A DNA stretch of 64,000 bases from Prorocentrum cordatum (GCA_963575745.1 CAUYUJ010016897.1:193800-257799); one strand, 5' to 3'. Counted from the stretch's first letter, positions 28,692-37,510 are shown. A program made the numbers and translations. The notes: generated from the letters alone by a model not told the origin.

Positions 28692-31600
28692 CTATGCAGG
28701 TGCCTCGGGCTCGGGCGCCTGCTGCGGCATCGCAGGCTCCCCGAGCTCCGAGAAGACGAGCGGCTCGAGGGGCTCGCCCGTCTTGGGATGCAGGCCCCTT
28801 CGAGCCTGCTCAAGCATCGACGTGATAGCTCCGTCCCCCCCACTCCCAGCTCCCGCCGACCCCGTCCCAGCCCTCTTGCACGCTCGAGACAGGCCGACCG
28901 ACAGCCGATTGGGGCGCACAGCGTGCGCCCCGCACTTTACACAGATCAAAACTCGATCCAAGGCCTGGACCTGGTGTCCTGGCCCGACCTCCTGGGGGTC
29001 GCATGCACGGGAGGCCAGAGACTTCAACGACGAAGCCGTCGCTGCAAGCCTCCAGCAGGCACGACATCGAATCGCTCCCCCAGCGAAGACCACAAAGTCG
29101 TGATCGGTCGGCCGCCGCGGACGGCGGGGCCGAAAGACAGCCTTCGGAGGCGCACGGAGTATCGGGGTGGAGAGGCGGGCCACGCGCTCGGCAGCCCAGG
29201 CCAGACAACGCATCGTGTCCTGGGCCCGAAGCAGAGAAAATTTGTGAGCCTTGACCACGGAGGTGGATCCAAGGAAATCTGCCGCAGCCACGCGGGCGAA
29301 AACATCAGCCCACATATTACCGAAAAAATGCTCCAGGGGCTCCTGGGAAGCCAGGCAGGCATCAAACCCCTCGATGACGGTCCGATGGGCCTTCGTCCAA
29401 ACAAACACGGGCCTGACAGGGTCGCCTCTATACAGCTCGTGGATGCTCCGCCAGATGGACGCGTGAGGCGCTCTGGCAGAAGCATGACGACCCTCCCAGG
29501 CCATTCCCTCGACCTGCAGCTGTAAATGATCAGTCGCGTACGTGGCTGGCCTCTGGGCCCTCTGCAGGGCCTTGAGACCAGCAACGCGCTCGGCCCTGGG
29601 CACCGTCTGGATAGGGCCCCCCAGGCTCCCGAACAAAGCTTTGTATGGCCACAGGTCTCGGGTCAATGCCACGACGGCCCAGCCACAGCGCCGTTCCTCA
29701 GGGAAATCACTTTCAAGACAGGACCCGTCCCCGTACAACTTCGACGGCCACGGCATGTCGATCGCCCCCCACTCGCGCTCAGCCTGAGCACGTGCAGGCA
29801 GCGGCCTGAAAACAGGCCTCAGGGGCAGCGCGTAGAGCACGTCGATGGCCGAGAAGTCCTGCACCTGGCCCCCGTCGCGCCACGGGGCTGCCTCCAGGAT
29901 GTCCTTCCTCCTCTTGGCCACCTCCTCGGGGTACGGCTCCGTCTCCTCGTCCTCCTGCTGCTGATGCAATACCTTGCAGCCGAAGATCTCATGCTCGAGG
30001 TCGCAGCAGGCCTCCCCGCAGAACTCGCACGAACCGTCGCCGCCGTAGCCAGCCTGCATGCGGCGCTGCGGCGACCAGAACCCGTTGGACTGCAGCTTGG
30101 CCAGAGCCCCTCTGTGGCCAGGCGCCAAGGAGGCGTGTCCCAGTCGAAGCGCACGAAGCCACACATGCTGCTGCCGCCTGCCGTCACCATCGGCTGGGGG
30201 CGCCTCAGGCAGCTGGTCGAGGATACGATGGCTCTGCCAACGGTCGAGGCTGCGACGCAGGAAAAACAGCACCTCACTGGGACAATACTGCAGCAAACTG
30301 ATATGCAGGCCCTCATCGTCAACCAAGATTGTAGAACTTGCCATGTTCCAGTTGACTCTCCTGAGGGACAACCACAAGGCCGACAGCGGGCCCTGCGCAC
30401 TGGCCCACGTGACGTGAGTGTGGCGGGCTTCCCAGGAGTCACGCAAGCCCATCCAGGCCCGCTGCAGTCGGGAGAGCGTCACACGCCCATCCCACACCCA
30501 CGCCGCGTACTGCCCCACGATGCTGAAGGTAGCGTGGAATATGGGGTCGAAGCTCCACTGCTGCGCGGCCAGGTACAGCGTCAGGGAGCCCGACCCCTTG
30601 TAGCCACAGAAGACGCCAGCCATGGTCCTCATCTGCTGCAGCTCCGTGTCGCTGATGCCGCTGACCGTGGCTCCGTGCCCCACGGATGGCAGCACACCCG
30701 TGGCCCAGAGCCGAGCCGCCCGCTGTCGTCCTGCTCCCTTCTGCAGTGCTCGAACGCTGGCCTTCTTGCCGTGCATGGCCTTCAGGCGTCCCTTCTGCAC
30801 GGCCCTTGTGGCCGACGACCCAGCTAGGTCGTGGCCAAGATACCGCATGTGCCTCTTGCCAGCGATCTTCAGCAGCCTAGCGTACTTCTGAAAGTGGTAG
30901 CTGGTGCGCCTGGACGTCGTAAGGTGCCCAGACTTATCCATCTGCAGCACCAGCCCGAGGGGCCGGACAGCCCTGCAGAACGCACGAGTGGCAATGGCCA
31001 TTTCTCGCACCCCGCTCGGGTCGTTGCCGACCCAGCACAGCGCGACGTCGTCCACCAAGTCCTTGGGCTGAACCTGAGGAGCGACCGACATCGTCTGGCG
31101 AATGCTGCGAGTCAACAACACCATGAGAAGCGTAGTGGCGTGGGTGCAGCCTGCCAGGATGCCCTGATACGCCCTGCGCGCCACTGAATACGAAGAATAC
31201 GAGTACACCGAACGCAGCTGCTGGTACATCTGCACAAGCATGAACGCCATTCGCATAGGGTATCCATTGGCCCTGCACTCCAACAAAATGGCATCATGCC
31301 TGACCAGCTCGTAGCATTTGAGCATGTCCAGCAGCACAATGATGGCGTCGTCATCGCACAGGGTCGCCATCTCCTTGGTGAGCGCCAAATCAAAGGCCGC
31401 ATCACTCGACGACTTGCCTCCAGTGTGGCCCCAGACCTCTGGGAGCGCATGGGCCTTCTCCCACGCTGCCGAGACAGGCCGCCTCGCCCGTCCCCAGATC
31501 CTGACCAGCGTGTTCATCAGCACAATCAGGCGCTCCCCACCCCCTGGCTTGGGGAGTCTCACGAGCTTCGAGAGGAATCTGCCGTCTGGCCACAGCAGGA

Positions 31601-33533
31601 GGTGCTCGCACCGCTCGAAGAGGCGCGCCATGGCCGTCAGCGCCCCGTGGGAGAGGTGCTCCATGGCCCTGGGCGCGATGTTGATCTGCCCGACGCCTGT
31701 CTGCCAAGAGAAACAACGGATTGCCTTGAGTACGTCGGCCGCCTCAAGCCTTGGCAGCTGCTCCCAAGTGTCAGCATCAACAGGTCGGCGAGCCAGCTCA
31801 CCGCCATGCCGCACCCAGAAGCTTTCCCAGTATTCAAGCTTACGATCAGCCAGTACGTACCCATGTTGTAGCCCATTGCCTCCGTCCACGATCTCCTGGA
31901 GAGCCTTGGGCTTCATGAATCGGTGAGCTCCCTTGGCTCCAGCCACAAAAGCTGCCTGCGCCCACTGCCTCCAGCTCTGCATCACGGCCTTCTCATGCTT
32001 GGCCTCAGCATCGGAGGAGATACTCAGGATGCGGTCGACCTGCTGCTCGAAGTCTGCCTGCGCTAAGGCAAGTATGCCACGCGAGAAGAAGCCGACGGCC
32101 TCGGCGTCCAGGTGCGGCCAGACTCCCTTCCTCCGCCAGATTCTCTGGAAGAAATTCTCGCACTCCAGCAGGTGGCGCGCCGCCTTGGAGTGCACGGCGT
32201 CCCACGATAGGTCCTCGCCTGCACGTCGCGGGGGCTGGTGTCGCTGAGCTCTCGACCGAGGCCGACCACCATCGGAGGAGAGACCAGCCACTCCGACGAC
32301 CTCCGCAGCAGGGGGTGCCCCATCGCCCAGGCCAGGCACTCCGTCGACGTGCGCCTCGCCGACGCTGCCGAGCTCGAAGACCTGCTGCGGGCGAAGCTGG
32401 AGCACGAAGCTCTGCAAGGCCACTCGAACCCTCCTGAGGTGACGAGCCCAGCGCGCAGCCTGCGCCCAGGCCTGGGTGTCCGCCGACCTCCTGCTCCAGG
32501 CACCTTTCACGACAGGGTGAAAACTCGCCAGCTCGAAGGTCGGGGGGCCTGGCACCGTGGAGTACCCCGCCACGTCCTTCACGACGTCGTAGCGGCCCCG
32601 CAGCTCGAACTCGATGCCGCTGAGCACGACGTCCCAGGCCCTGGTGATGCCCTCGCTGTCCGACGCGCTCTGGATGATCGCCAAGATCGGGTCCCAGTCG
32701 GGGGGGAACCTCGCGCACCCCGCCGCAGGCGGCCTCCGAAAGCCGCGTGGCTCGACAAGCCTCCTGACCTTCGCGTCAAAAGCCGTGGCGGAGAGCTCCA
32801 TGGTCACTGGTAGATGCGGCCACGTCTCCGCGTCGACGACCACTGGTTGCCGAACGCGAGGCAGCAAACGGCAAGAAACCATGAACATGTCAATGGTGCG
32901 GCCAGGAAGGCTCTGAAGACAAGTCGGCTCTCTCGGCGCCAGCACCACGCCATTGGCCGACTGGAGCCAGGACAACGGGCCGAGCTCGCCTACCTCCATG
33001 TTGAAGTCGCCTCCTACGATCCACGGAACGCCCATGGCCTCCAGCGACCTGACATACTGGTACAGCTTGTACAGCATGGCCAGGTTCTCGGGCGACAGCT
33101 TGACGTCCACAATGAAATAGCACGACAGCATGACGAAGCCGCCCTTCACCCCAGCGTGGACATGGGCCGCCATCATCCTGCCTTCCTGCAGCACGTGACT
33201 GTCCAGGCCTGGGGGTTTGGTGATGACCACCCGCAGCGGGGCCAGCACCGCAACCCCGCCTCTGCTGCCAGCTCCCTGCCCAGGTAGGGCGGGCTCCCAT
33301 ATACCATGGTACCCAGCAGCTCTTACTTTATTCTGCAACTTCGCCAATGCATCGCCCTCGGCCTTGGCATGATGTTCCTGCACCGCGATGCATAAACTCG
33401 AGCACGTGGGCAGGAAATCGACGAGCGGGCCGCCCGAGGACACGTTCGCGGTGGTGATACTTGAAACCGAAGCCATGGTGCGACAAAGGAGGACGAACCA
33501 CACGAGACACGCAAAACATCGCCGTGGAGCCAT
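28692..33533 (-). CDS. LINE-B ORF2: endonuclease-RT-RNase H polyprotein (1613 aa)
   Basis: The start chosen is the ATG one base after the ORF1 stop. Residues about 20-248 are an APE-type endonuclease: N30, VQEHH (E53), RGGVAVL, GGDFNM (174-179), GRTIDM (D215) and WPHLPV (H240). The RT spans about 600-905: motif A VLLDMLKCYELV (D736), motif B GILAGCTHAT, motif C LVDD (826-829). A C-x2-C-x8-H-x4-C finger is at C1169-C1186. RNase H follows with D1269 (LYGDGS), E1315 (PRAERV), D1335 (YATDHL), H1383 (WTKAHR) and D1410 (NMWAD), all expected catalytic residues. The C-terminus has a second Cys cluster (IRCRACW and ICVKCGAHAV). The protein would cut target DNA, prime on the nick, copy the RNA and remove it. 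Confidence 0.9.
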   Translation of the reverse strand: MAPRRCFACLVWFVLLCRTMASVSSITTANVSSGGPLVDFLPTCSSLCIAVQEHHAKAEGDALAKLQNKVRAAGYHGIWEPALPGQGAGSRGGVAVLAPLRVVITKPPGLDSHVLQEGRMMAAHVHAGVKGGFVMLSCYFIVDVKLSPENLAMLYKLYQYVRSLEAMGVPWIVGGDFNMEVGELGPLSWLQSANGVVLAPREPTCLQSLPGRTIDMFMVSCRLLPRVRQPVVVDAETWPHLPVTMELSATAFDAKVRRLVEPRGFRRPPAAGCARFPPDWDPILAIIQSASDSEGITRAWDVVLSGIEFELRGRYDVVKDVAGYSTVPGPPTFELASFHPVVKGAWSRRSADTQAWAQAARWARHLRRVRVALQSFVLQLRPQQVFELGSVGEAHVDGVPGLGDGAPPAAEVVGVAGLSSDGGRPRSRAQRHQPPRRAGEDLSWDAVHSKAARHLLECENFFQRIWRRKGVWPHLDAEAVGFFSRGILALAQADFEQQVDRILSISSDAEAKHEKAVMQSWRQWAQAAFVAGAKGAHRFMKPKALQEIVDGGNGLQHGYVLADRKLEYWESFWVRHGGELARRPVDADTWEQLPRLEAADVLKAIRCFSWQTGVGQINIAPRAMEHLSHGALTAMARLFERCEHLLLWPDGRFLSKLVRLPKPGGGERLIVLMNTLVRIWGRARRPVSAAWEKAHALPEVWGHTGGKSSSDAAFDLALTKEMATLCDDDAIIVLLDMLKCYELVRHDAILLECRANGYPMRMAFMLVQMYQQLRSVYSYSSYSVARRAYQGILAGCTHATTLLMVLLTRSIRQTMSVAPQVQPKDLVDDVALCWVGNDPSGVREMAIATRAFCRAVRPLGLVLQMDKSGHLTTSRRTSYHFQKYARLLKIAGKRHMRYLGHDLAGSSATRAVQKGRLKAMHGKKASVRALQKGAGRQRAARLWATGVLPSVGHGATVSGISDTELQQMRTMAGVFCGYKGSGSLTLYLAAQQWSFDPIFHATFSIVGQYAAWVWDGRVTLSRLQRAWMGLRDSWEARHTHVTWASAQGPLSALWLSLRRVNWNMASSTILVDDEGLHISLLQYCPSEVLFFLRRSLDRWQSHRILDQLPEAPPADGDGRRQQHVWLRALRLGHASLAPGHRGALAKLQSNGFWSPQRRMQAGYGGDGSCEFCGEACCDLEHEIFGCKVLHQQQEDEETEPYPEEVAKRRKDILEAAPWRDGGQVQDFSAIDVLYALPLRPVFRPLPARAQAEREWGAIDMPWPSKLYGDGSCLESDFPEERRCGWAVVALTRDLWPYKALFGSLGGPIQTVPRAERVAGLKALQRAQRPATYATDHLQLQVEGMAWEGRHASARAPHASIWRSIHELYRGDPVRPVFVWTKAHRTVIEGFDACLASQEPLEHFFGNMWADVFARVAAADFLGSTSVVKAHKFSLLRAQDTMRCLAWAAERVARLSTPILRAPPKAVFRPRRPRRPTDHDFVVFAGGAIRCRACWRLAATASSLKSLASRACDPQEVGPGHQVQALDRVLICVKCGAHAVRPNRLSVGLSRACKRAGTGSAGAGSGGDGAITSMLEQARRGLHPKTGEPLEPLVFSELGEPAMPQQAPEPEAPA

Positions 33534-33534
33534 G

Positions 33535-34638
33535 CTAGGCAGGGGTAAGCCTGGGCCTCTTGACCTTGGCACCCCAACGCATGAAGATCTCCTCCAGCCT
33601 GTGCTTCTCGCCCCCAGCCGCAACGACTTCCTCCATGAACTCAGGGTCGTCGGAGAAGGCAGATGGCTGTGGTGTGCGAGGCGCTGCCGCGTCGTCCTGC
33701 CGCTCGGCCTGCTCGACGTCGGGACCAGCCTCGGCCCCAGCATCAGCCTGCGCCCTCTGGGCAGCCAACTTTGCCGCCTCCTCCTCCTGCAACCTCTGCA
33801 GCTCCTGGAAGCTCGCCGTGAGGCTGCCCGACAGCTGGTGATCGGCGCCCAGGCTCTGGAGCAAGATCCCGAGGCCCTCGAGCGTGGCACCAACCCCCTT
33901 GATCGGCTCGTCGAGCGACGCCTTGTCGCCAGGCGTCGGAACCTGCCCTTGAAGCCTCTTGCGCTCCTGGTCCAGCTCCTCCATGCTAGCGTCGAGGGCC
34001 GCCAGCTTGTCCCGAGTGAGCCGTTCCTTCTCCTGCAGGTCGCGCAACTGCGCCTGCAGCCCATCGAGCTTGGTCTGCTGGTCGTCGCGCAGCTTCTGCA
34101 GCCTGGTGAACTGAGCTCCCATCTCGCGCAAGCGCTGTCCGAGCGGTCGGGACTCCGCCACCTTAGCACGCAGCTCGGCCTGCTCGGCCAGCAGCTTGTC
34201 GCGCGTGGCCACGACCGACGGCTCGGTGATGCCCTTGAGCTTGCCGATGAGGTCGCCGACCTCGCGTAGCCTGTCCTTGGCGACGGACTCGGGGCCGTCT
34301 CCGTCCGCGGCCGGCTCCATCTGCACGTCCTCCCCGCCAGGCGGCGGCCTCTGCACAGCGGCAAGCCGCTTGCGGGCCTCGGCGAGCTCGGACTTGAGCT
34401 TGGCCACCTTGACGGAGTCGTCCCAGTAGCCGTTGCCGCTGCCGCCCTGATTGCCCTTCTTCCGCTGGGAGGGGGCCGAGGGCTGGCGCACGCTGTGGAA
34501 GACCAGTCCCTTGCCCAGCTTGCACTTCGCACACTGCCGCGCCTCTGCATGATTCCACCACGGTCTCCCCGAGGGCCCGCAGCAGCTCTTGCAGTACCAA
34601 GGAAGCGCCTGCTCCGAACGGTAATGCGGCGGTGGCAT
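33535..34638 (-). CDS. LINE-B ORF1: zinc-finger coiled-coil protein (367 aa)
   Basis: The first ATG is at 34638; the open frame extends further with a GTG at 34722. Residues about 13-42 form W-Y-C-K-S-C, then N and C-A-K-C, a C-x2-C-(about 20)-C-x2-C finger with the leading Trp and central Asn of RanBP2-type fingers. Residues about 75-290 are a long charged coiled coil (SVKVAKLKSELAEARKRLA, LQAQLRDLQEKERLTRDKLA). The C-terminus is acidic and then basic (KRPRLTPA). Coiled-coil ORF1 proteins that bind RNA and oligomerise are known from several LINE clades; a RanBP2-like finger in place of a CCHC knuckle is unusual. The stop codon TAG is followed by one base and then the ORF2 ATG. Confidence 0.8.
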   Translation of the reverse strand: MPPPHYRSEQALPWYCKSCCGPSGRPWWNHAEARQCAKCKLGKGLVFHSVRQPSAPSQRKKGNQGGSGNGYWDDSVKVAKLKSELAEARKRLAAVQRPPPGGEDVQMEPAADGDGPESVAKDRLREVGDLIGKLKGITEPSVVATRDKLLAEQAELRAKVAESRPLGQRLREMGAQFTRLQKLRDDQQTKLDGLQAQLRDLQEKERLTRDKLAALDASMEELDQERKRLQGQVPTPGDKASLDEPIKGVGATLEGLGILLQSLGADHQLSGSLTASFQELQRLQEEEAAKLAAQRAQADAGAEAGPDVEQAERQDDAAAPRTPQPSAFSDDPEFMEEVVAAGGEKHRLEEIFMRWGAKVKRPRLTPA

Positions 34639-34790
34639 CTCCACGACACCAGGCAGCAGCACACACGGTGGGCCGTGGCAGCGCGATCTGGAAAGGACTG
34701 GGTGTGGGCGCCCAACTCCCACGGTGAAGGCGAGCGGTGGTCTGGCCGCGGACTAGCGGTATCCGTGCGGTCCCCAGGGGAACCAATCAT
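34639..34790 (-). promoter_or_regulatory. 5' leader of LINE-B with an ATG directly after the SL
   Basis: The 152 bp between the SL and the ORF1 ATG contain an ATG at 34790-34788, immediately after the SL. That ATG is in the frame of ORF2, and no stop interrupts it before ORF2, giving a theoretical 2032-codon frame that reads through the ORF1 region out of phase. The out-of-phase 419 residues are Arg/Ser/Pro-rich and look like a shadow. Ribosomes starting at this ATG would nevertheless reach ORF2 without reinitiation. Confidence 0.5.
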
Positions 34791-34812
34791 CTTGAGCCAA
34801 AATGGCTACGGA
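34791..34812 (-). other. Complete dinoflagellate spliced-leader sequence (DinoSL)
   Basis: On the minus strand the 22 bases are T followed by a 21-mer that starts CCGTAGCCATTTT and ends GGCTCAAG. This matches the published DinoSL consensus, including the variable first base. It is not an SL RNA gene: the sequence after it is the LINE leader, not a GT donor. It is therefore a leader copied back into DNA from a trans-spliced RNA. Confidence 0.95.
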
Positions 34813-34828
34813 CTCCGCCGGGGGGCAG
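34813..34828. repeat. Right copy of the 16-bp target-site duplication of LINE-B
   Basis: Identical to 28459-28474 and directly adjacent to the first base of the DinoSL. Confidence 0.75.
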
Positions 34829-35660
34829 CCTCCGAAGGAAGCGGGGGCGAAGAAGCCGCCTCCTCCGCCAGGGGGGGCAGCCGCCGCGTAAAGCCGCCCC
34901 GAAGTCCTGCGCCTCGAGGAGCCGTCGGTCGTGCCGCAAGCCCGCGCGCCGGGATTGACGCGCGCGGCTGGGTCGTCATCGCAGTCGTCCAGGCCAGCGC
35001 AGCCTCTTTTGTCTTGGGGCCCGCCCCCGACTAATTATGTCGGGCGGCGGGCCGCAACCACCGTTGCCGAAGGATTCGCCTCCGCCGATGACGGGCTGTG
35101 GATCTGCGTGGCGTGGGTCACCGCCTCCGCCTCCGACGTAGCCGCCGCCGCTGGGCGCCGGGCCACCGACGCCGCCGCCGGGTCAGCTGCGGCCGCCGAA
35201 GGATCCACCTCCTCCGGTTGGCAAGCCGCCGGCGCCAGCGGATCCGCCTCTCCCAGCCGGGCCGCCCCCGAAGATCCCGAAGAGGACGCCGAGGGCGGGC
35301 GTTGCTGCGTCCGCGCCGCCTGCCCCATCAGAAGGGCCGCGGAGGGCAGCGGCGCCTCCGCCGCCAATGTGCGCCCAAGCTTCGCAGACACCGGCCCCGC
35401 CGGGTGGCCCGCCCCCGCGGAATGCGCCAACAGGGCCATATGGGGGCGCCGGGCTATAGTCGTCGGGGGGTGCAGTGCCAAAAAGTGCTAGTGAAGCAAA
35501 GTCTGGCGATGCCAGCGGCGAGGCAGCGACGTCGGCTGGGCCTGGTGCCGGGGGCCGATGGGCTCGGTGTCGCTCGCGTGTTTTTGCGTGGGCGGCATGT
35601 GGGAAGCGGCGAGACTGAGAGCGCTGCGGGAGGCAAGGGCTACGGAAGTGGATGAGTATA
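34829..35660 (+). other. Pro/Arg-rich continuation of the sequence interrupted by LINE-B
   Basis: All three plus frames are open over long stretches. One is strongly Pro-rich (PPPPVGKPPAPADPPLPAG, PPPKIPKRTP) and resembles in composition the Pro/Lys-rich frame to the left of LINE-B. This favours a single low-complexity protein region spanning the insertion, with later frame changes. No domain is visible. Confidence 0.35.
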
Positions 35661-36040
35661 CGGTATCTGCGGCAACAAGGGGCGCGCCCAGCTGATCAAC
35701 CTTGTTCGGAAACTGACGACCATGCTGGCGAAGCTCGTGAATATTGCTATGGTACCTTAAATGGAACGCGTCTCTTTTGCGCAGACATGTGCGGCCTGCG
35801 CCGAGCTCGTTCAGATGGTTGGTCTTTGCGCGCGGTTCTTGGGCCAGAACATGTTCGCTTCCGCGAATAGGGGTGCGTCGATCAAAGATTGGCGCAGCGC
35901 TGCCCCGAGTGGCAAGTGGAAGAAGCAGTCATACACCGACATGTCATGTTGCTTGCTGACTCTACTGCGATCTTTCAAGAAGCGCGAGGTGAACCACATC
36001 CCGAGGGGGCAAAGACGCCCCTCCGCATGTGCATGCGCAA
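35660..36040 (+). CDS. Unrecognised protein-like frame
   Basis: One frame with a single TAA at 35758 reads LINLVRKLTTMLAKLVNIAM, then MERVSFAQTCAACAELVQM and DWRSAAPSGKWKKQSYTDM. The composition is protein-like and different from the shadows. I do not recognise it. It follows the Pro-rich region and may be part of the same broken gene or element. Confidence 0.25.
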
Positions 36041-36377
36041 CCAAACTGCGGGGTGCTAATCATACTGTCAGGGCGGGTCCACTTTCGCATCCATCGCCAC
36101 CTCTGGCCGAGAGGGGAAGATCAATTTCGACAGTTCGTAAATTTTCGCGACACAAGCAGGCGTGCGCTGTCGTGTATTTCTTGTCGAGTGGAAATGGGTT
36201 GGGCTCTGACCGCGATGACGGGCGTCTCAGCGACGCGGCGCCAGAAGCGGACATTCAGCAGTTCTTTAATCTGGAGGCGAACTTGCTGCTGGATCAAGCA
36301 AGTACAGCAGCTGGTGGACATGCAGGCAGGGTGCGCCCAGAGGTATCATACTTACGCGGTCGCCCCGGAACTGCGCG

Positions 36378-36902
36378 ATGCCCAGTCCTGGGAGATCCCC
36401 CCCCGCCAGCGGCGAGTTCATTGCATGGGGCAGGCTAGCGAGCCGAGTTGCTGCCGTTGCCAACAACAGGAACATATATTGGGAAGGAGCTGGGTCCCCT
36501 TTCAGGATGCTACGGGTGCGTGGGTCGGAGCTGTGCAGAAAGGGAGAACACCCCGCCGGTGATGCACGGCATTTTACAATGGGCCCTGACCAATCCTATG
36601 CGAGGGAAGTGGCCAGGTATATAGCAACTGCCTGCAGTGTCTGCATGGGGGTGAACCCCTGCCCATGGGAAAGTCCGAGGGGGGGCTATGCCTGCGCCGA
36701 CGACGAGATGCTGCGGAACACCGAGCCTCCATGCCCAGAGCGCGTAGAGTGTTTCGTCAAACGCGCGCCGCACGGAGAGAGCGGGCGCCGTCACTTGGCA
36801 GACGTGACATGCGAGCAATTCCCCCCGTTCAGCCTCGGCGACATTCCCCGCGCGCCCTTGCCGACGCGCGTGGACGTGGACTCCGCGAGGTTCGCTGGCT
36901 GA
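36378..36902 (+). CDS. Unrecognised Cys-containing frame
   Basis: The 174-codon frame has many Cys in the second half (ATACSVCMGVNPCPW, YACADDEM, PCPERVECFVK, DVTCEQF), spaced irregularly and not as a standard finger. No homologue recognised. It ends about 40 bp before the next protein-like frame. Confidence 0.3.
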   Translation: MPSPGRSPPASGEFIAWGRLASRVAAVANNRNIYWEGAGSPFRMLRVRGSELCRKGEHPAGDARHFTMGPDQSYAREVARYIATACSVCMGVNPCPWESPRGGYACADDEMLRNTEPPCPERVECFVKRAPHGESGRRHLADVTCEQFPPFSLGDIPRAPLPTRVDVDSARFAG

Positions 36903-36941
36903 GGAAAAGAAAAGGGGCGGCGGTTAGACCGCCATGGAAGG

Positions 36942-37499
36942 ATGCGCCTCTGTTCGCTTTTTTCCTATGACGAACACATCGCTTACCCAGCAATGGTGCC
37001 TGACAGGGATCTAGTGGTTCGTGAGCTCGTGCGCGATGACAGGATGAATCGGTGCATGCGTGTGTTGCTGGAAAAAGGAGAAGTTGTTCCATTTGATCCA
37101 GTGTCAACATGCACGGGCGTGGCGGGATCTAGCTATGCCAGTGACGCCCCGCAAACATGGGGCAGCGTGGATCTGCTGGAGAAGTGGATAAAAGGGGTTG
37201 GAGGCTCGCTGCCCGTGAAGTCTGGCTTCCTCGTCTGTCGTGCGGGAGGGGGTCCTGAGATCTATCTGGCCGTCGAGATCGGCGACGGGGGTCTTATTTG
37301 TCTGCGCGCATTGGATCTAGCCAGTCTTATCAGAGACATCATCGTCGGGCCCGAGACGCTCGAGCACGAGTTCGAAGGGCTGGTTGGCATCCTCAATTCG
37401 AAGGGCAGGCTTCCCGAAACCTACCAAGCAGCACTTCACTCGGGTGATCATCGAGTGGCTGAGTGCGAGACGTCTATTTACGGCACTTCACTCGGGTGA
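36942..37499 (+). CDS. Unrecognised protein; frame disturbed by a 28-bp duplication
   Basis: The 185-codon frame reads as a soluble globular protein (VVRELVRDDRMNRCMRVLLE, GSVDLLEKWIKGVGGSLPVK, PEIYLAVEIGDGGLICLRAL, HEFEGLVGILNSKG). Near the end a 28-bp segment is duplicated with 52-bp spacing (37431-37458 and 37483-37510), and the frame stops at 37499. After the duplication another frame continues with protein-like text (NFFDIAQMSIDVQTCDQ, FVRAKTNDGVDIIFACG) to about 37640. The duplication, not a multiple of three, may have broken the gene. Family unknown. Confidence 0.4.
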   Translation: MRLCSLFSYDEHIAYPAMVPDRDLVVRELVRDDRMNRCMRVLLEKGEVVPFDPVSTCTGVAGSSYASDAPQTWGSVDLLEKWIKGVGGSLPVKSGFLVCRAGGGPEIYLAVEIGDGGLICLRALDLASLIRDIIVGPETLEHEFEGLVGILNSKGRLPETYQAALHSGDHRVAECETSIYGTSLG

Positions 37500-37510
37500 T
37501 CATCGAATGG
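37431..37510. repeat. 28-bp direct duplication with 52-bp period
   Basis: GCACTTCACTCGGGTGATCA plus TCGA(G/A)TGG occurs at 37431 and again at 37483 with one difference. Confidence 0.9.

Larger units (their letters stand above)
28475..34812 (-). mobile_element. LINE-B: intact non-LTR retrotransposon with 5' DinoSL
   Basis: Read on the minus strand the element starts at 34812 with the complete 22-nt dinoflagellate spliced leader. ORF1 (34638-33535) and ORF2 (33533-28692) follow, with about 217 bp of 3' sequence ending at 28475. A 16-bp identical repeat abuts both ends. There is no poly-A tail; the 3' end reads ...GGCACTGTCCTCA. Both ORFs are uninterrupted and catalytic residues of endonuclease, RT and RNase H are in place. 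The structure is what target-primed reverse transcription of a full-length trans-spliced mRNA would leave. This is the only element in the window that may be active. Confidence 0.85.

Noticed and set aside
28050-29525. A 491-codon plus-strand frame
   Set aside because: Its second half is antisense to LINE-B ORF2; only the part up to 28474 can belong to the flanking sequence.
33535-34790. The first 419 residues of the 2032-codon frame as an N-terminal domain of LINE-B ORF2
   Set aside because: Their Arg/Ser/Pro composition is that of a shadow of ORF1, which in the other phase has a zinc finger and a coiled coil. Kept only as a finding about translation.
34791-34812. An SL RNA gene at this position
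   Set aside because: No GT donor follows the leader; the sequence continues directly into the LINE-B leader and ORF.
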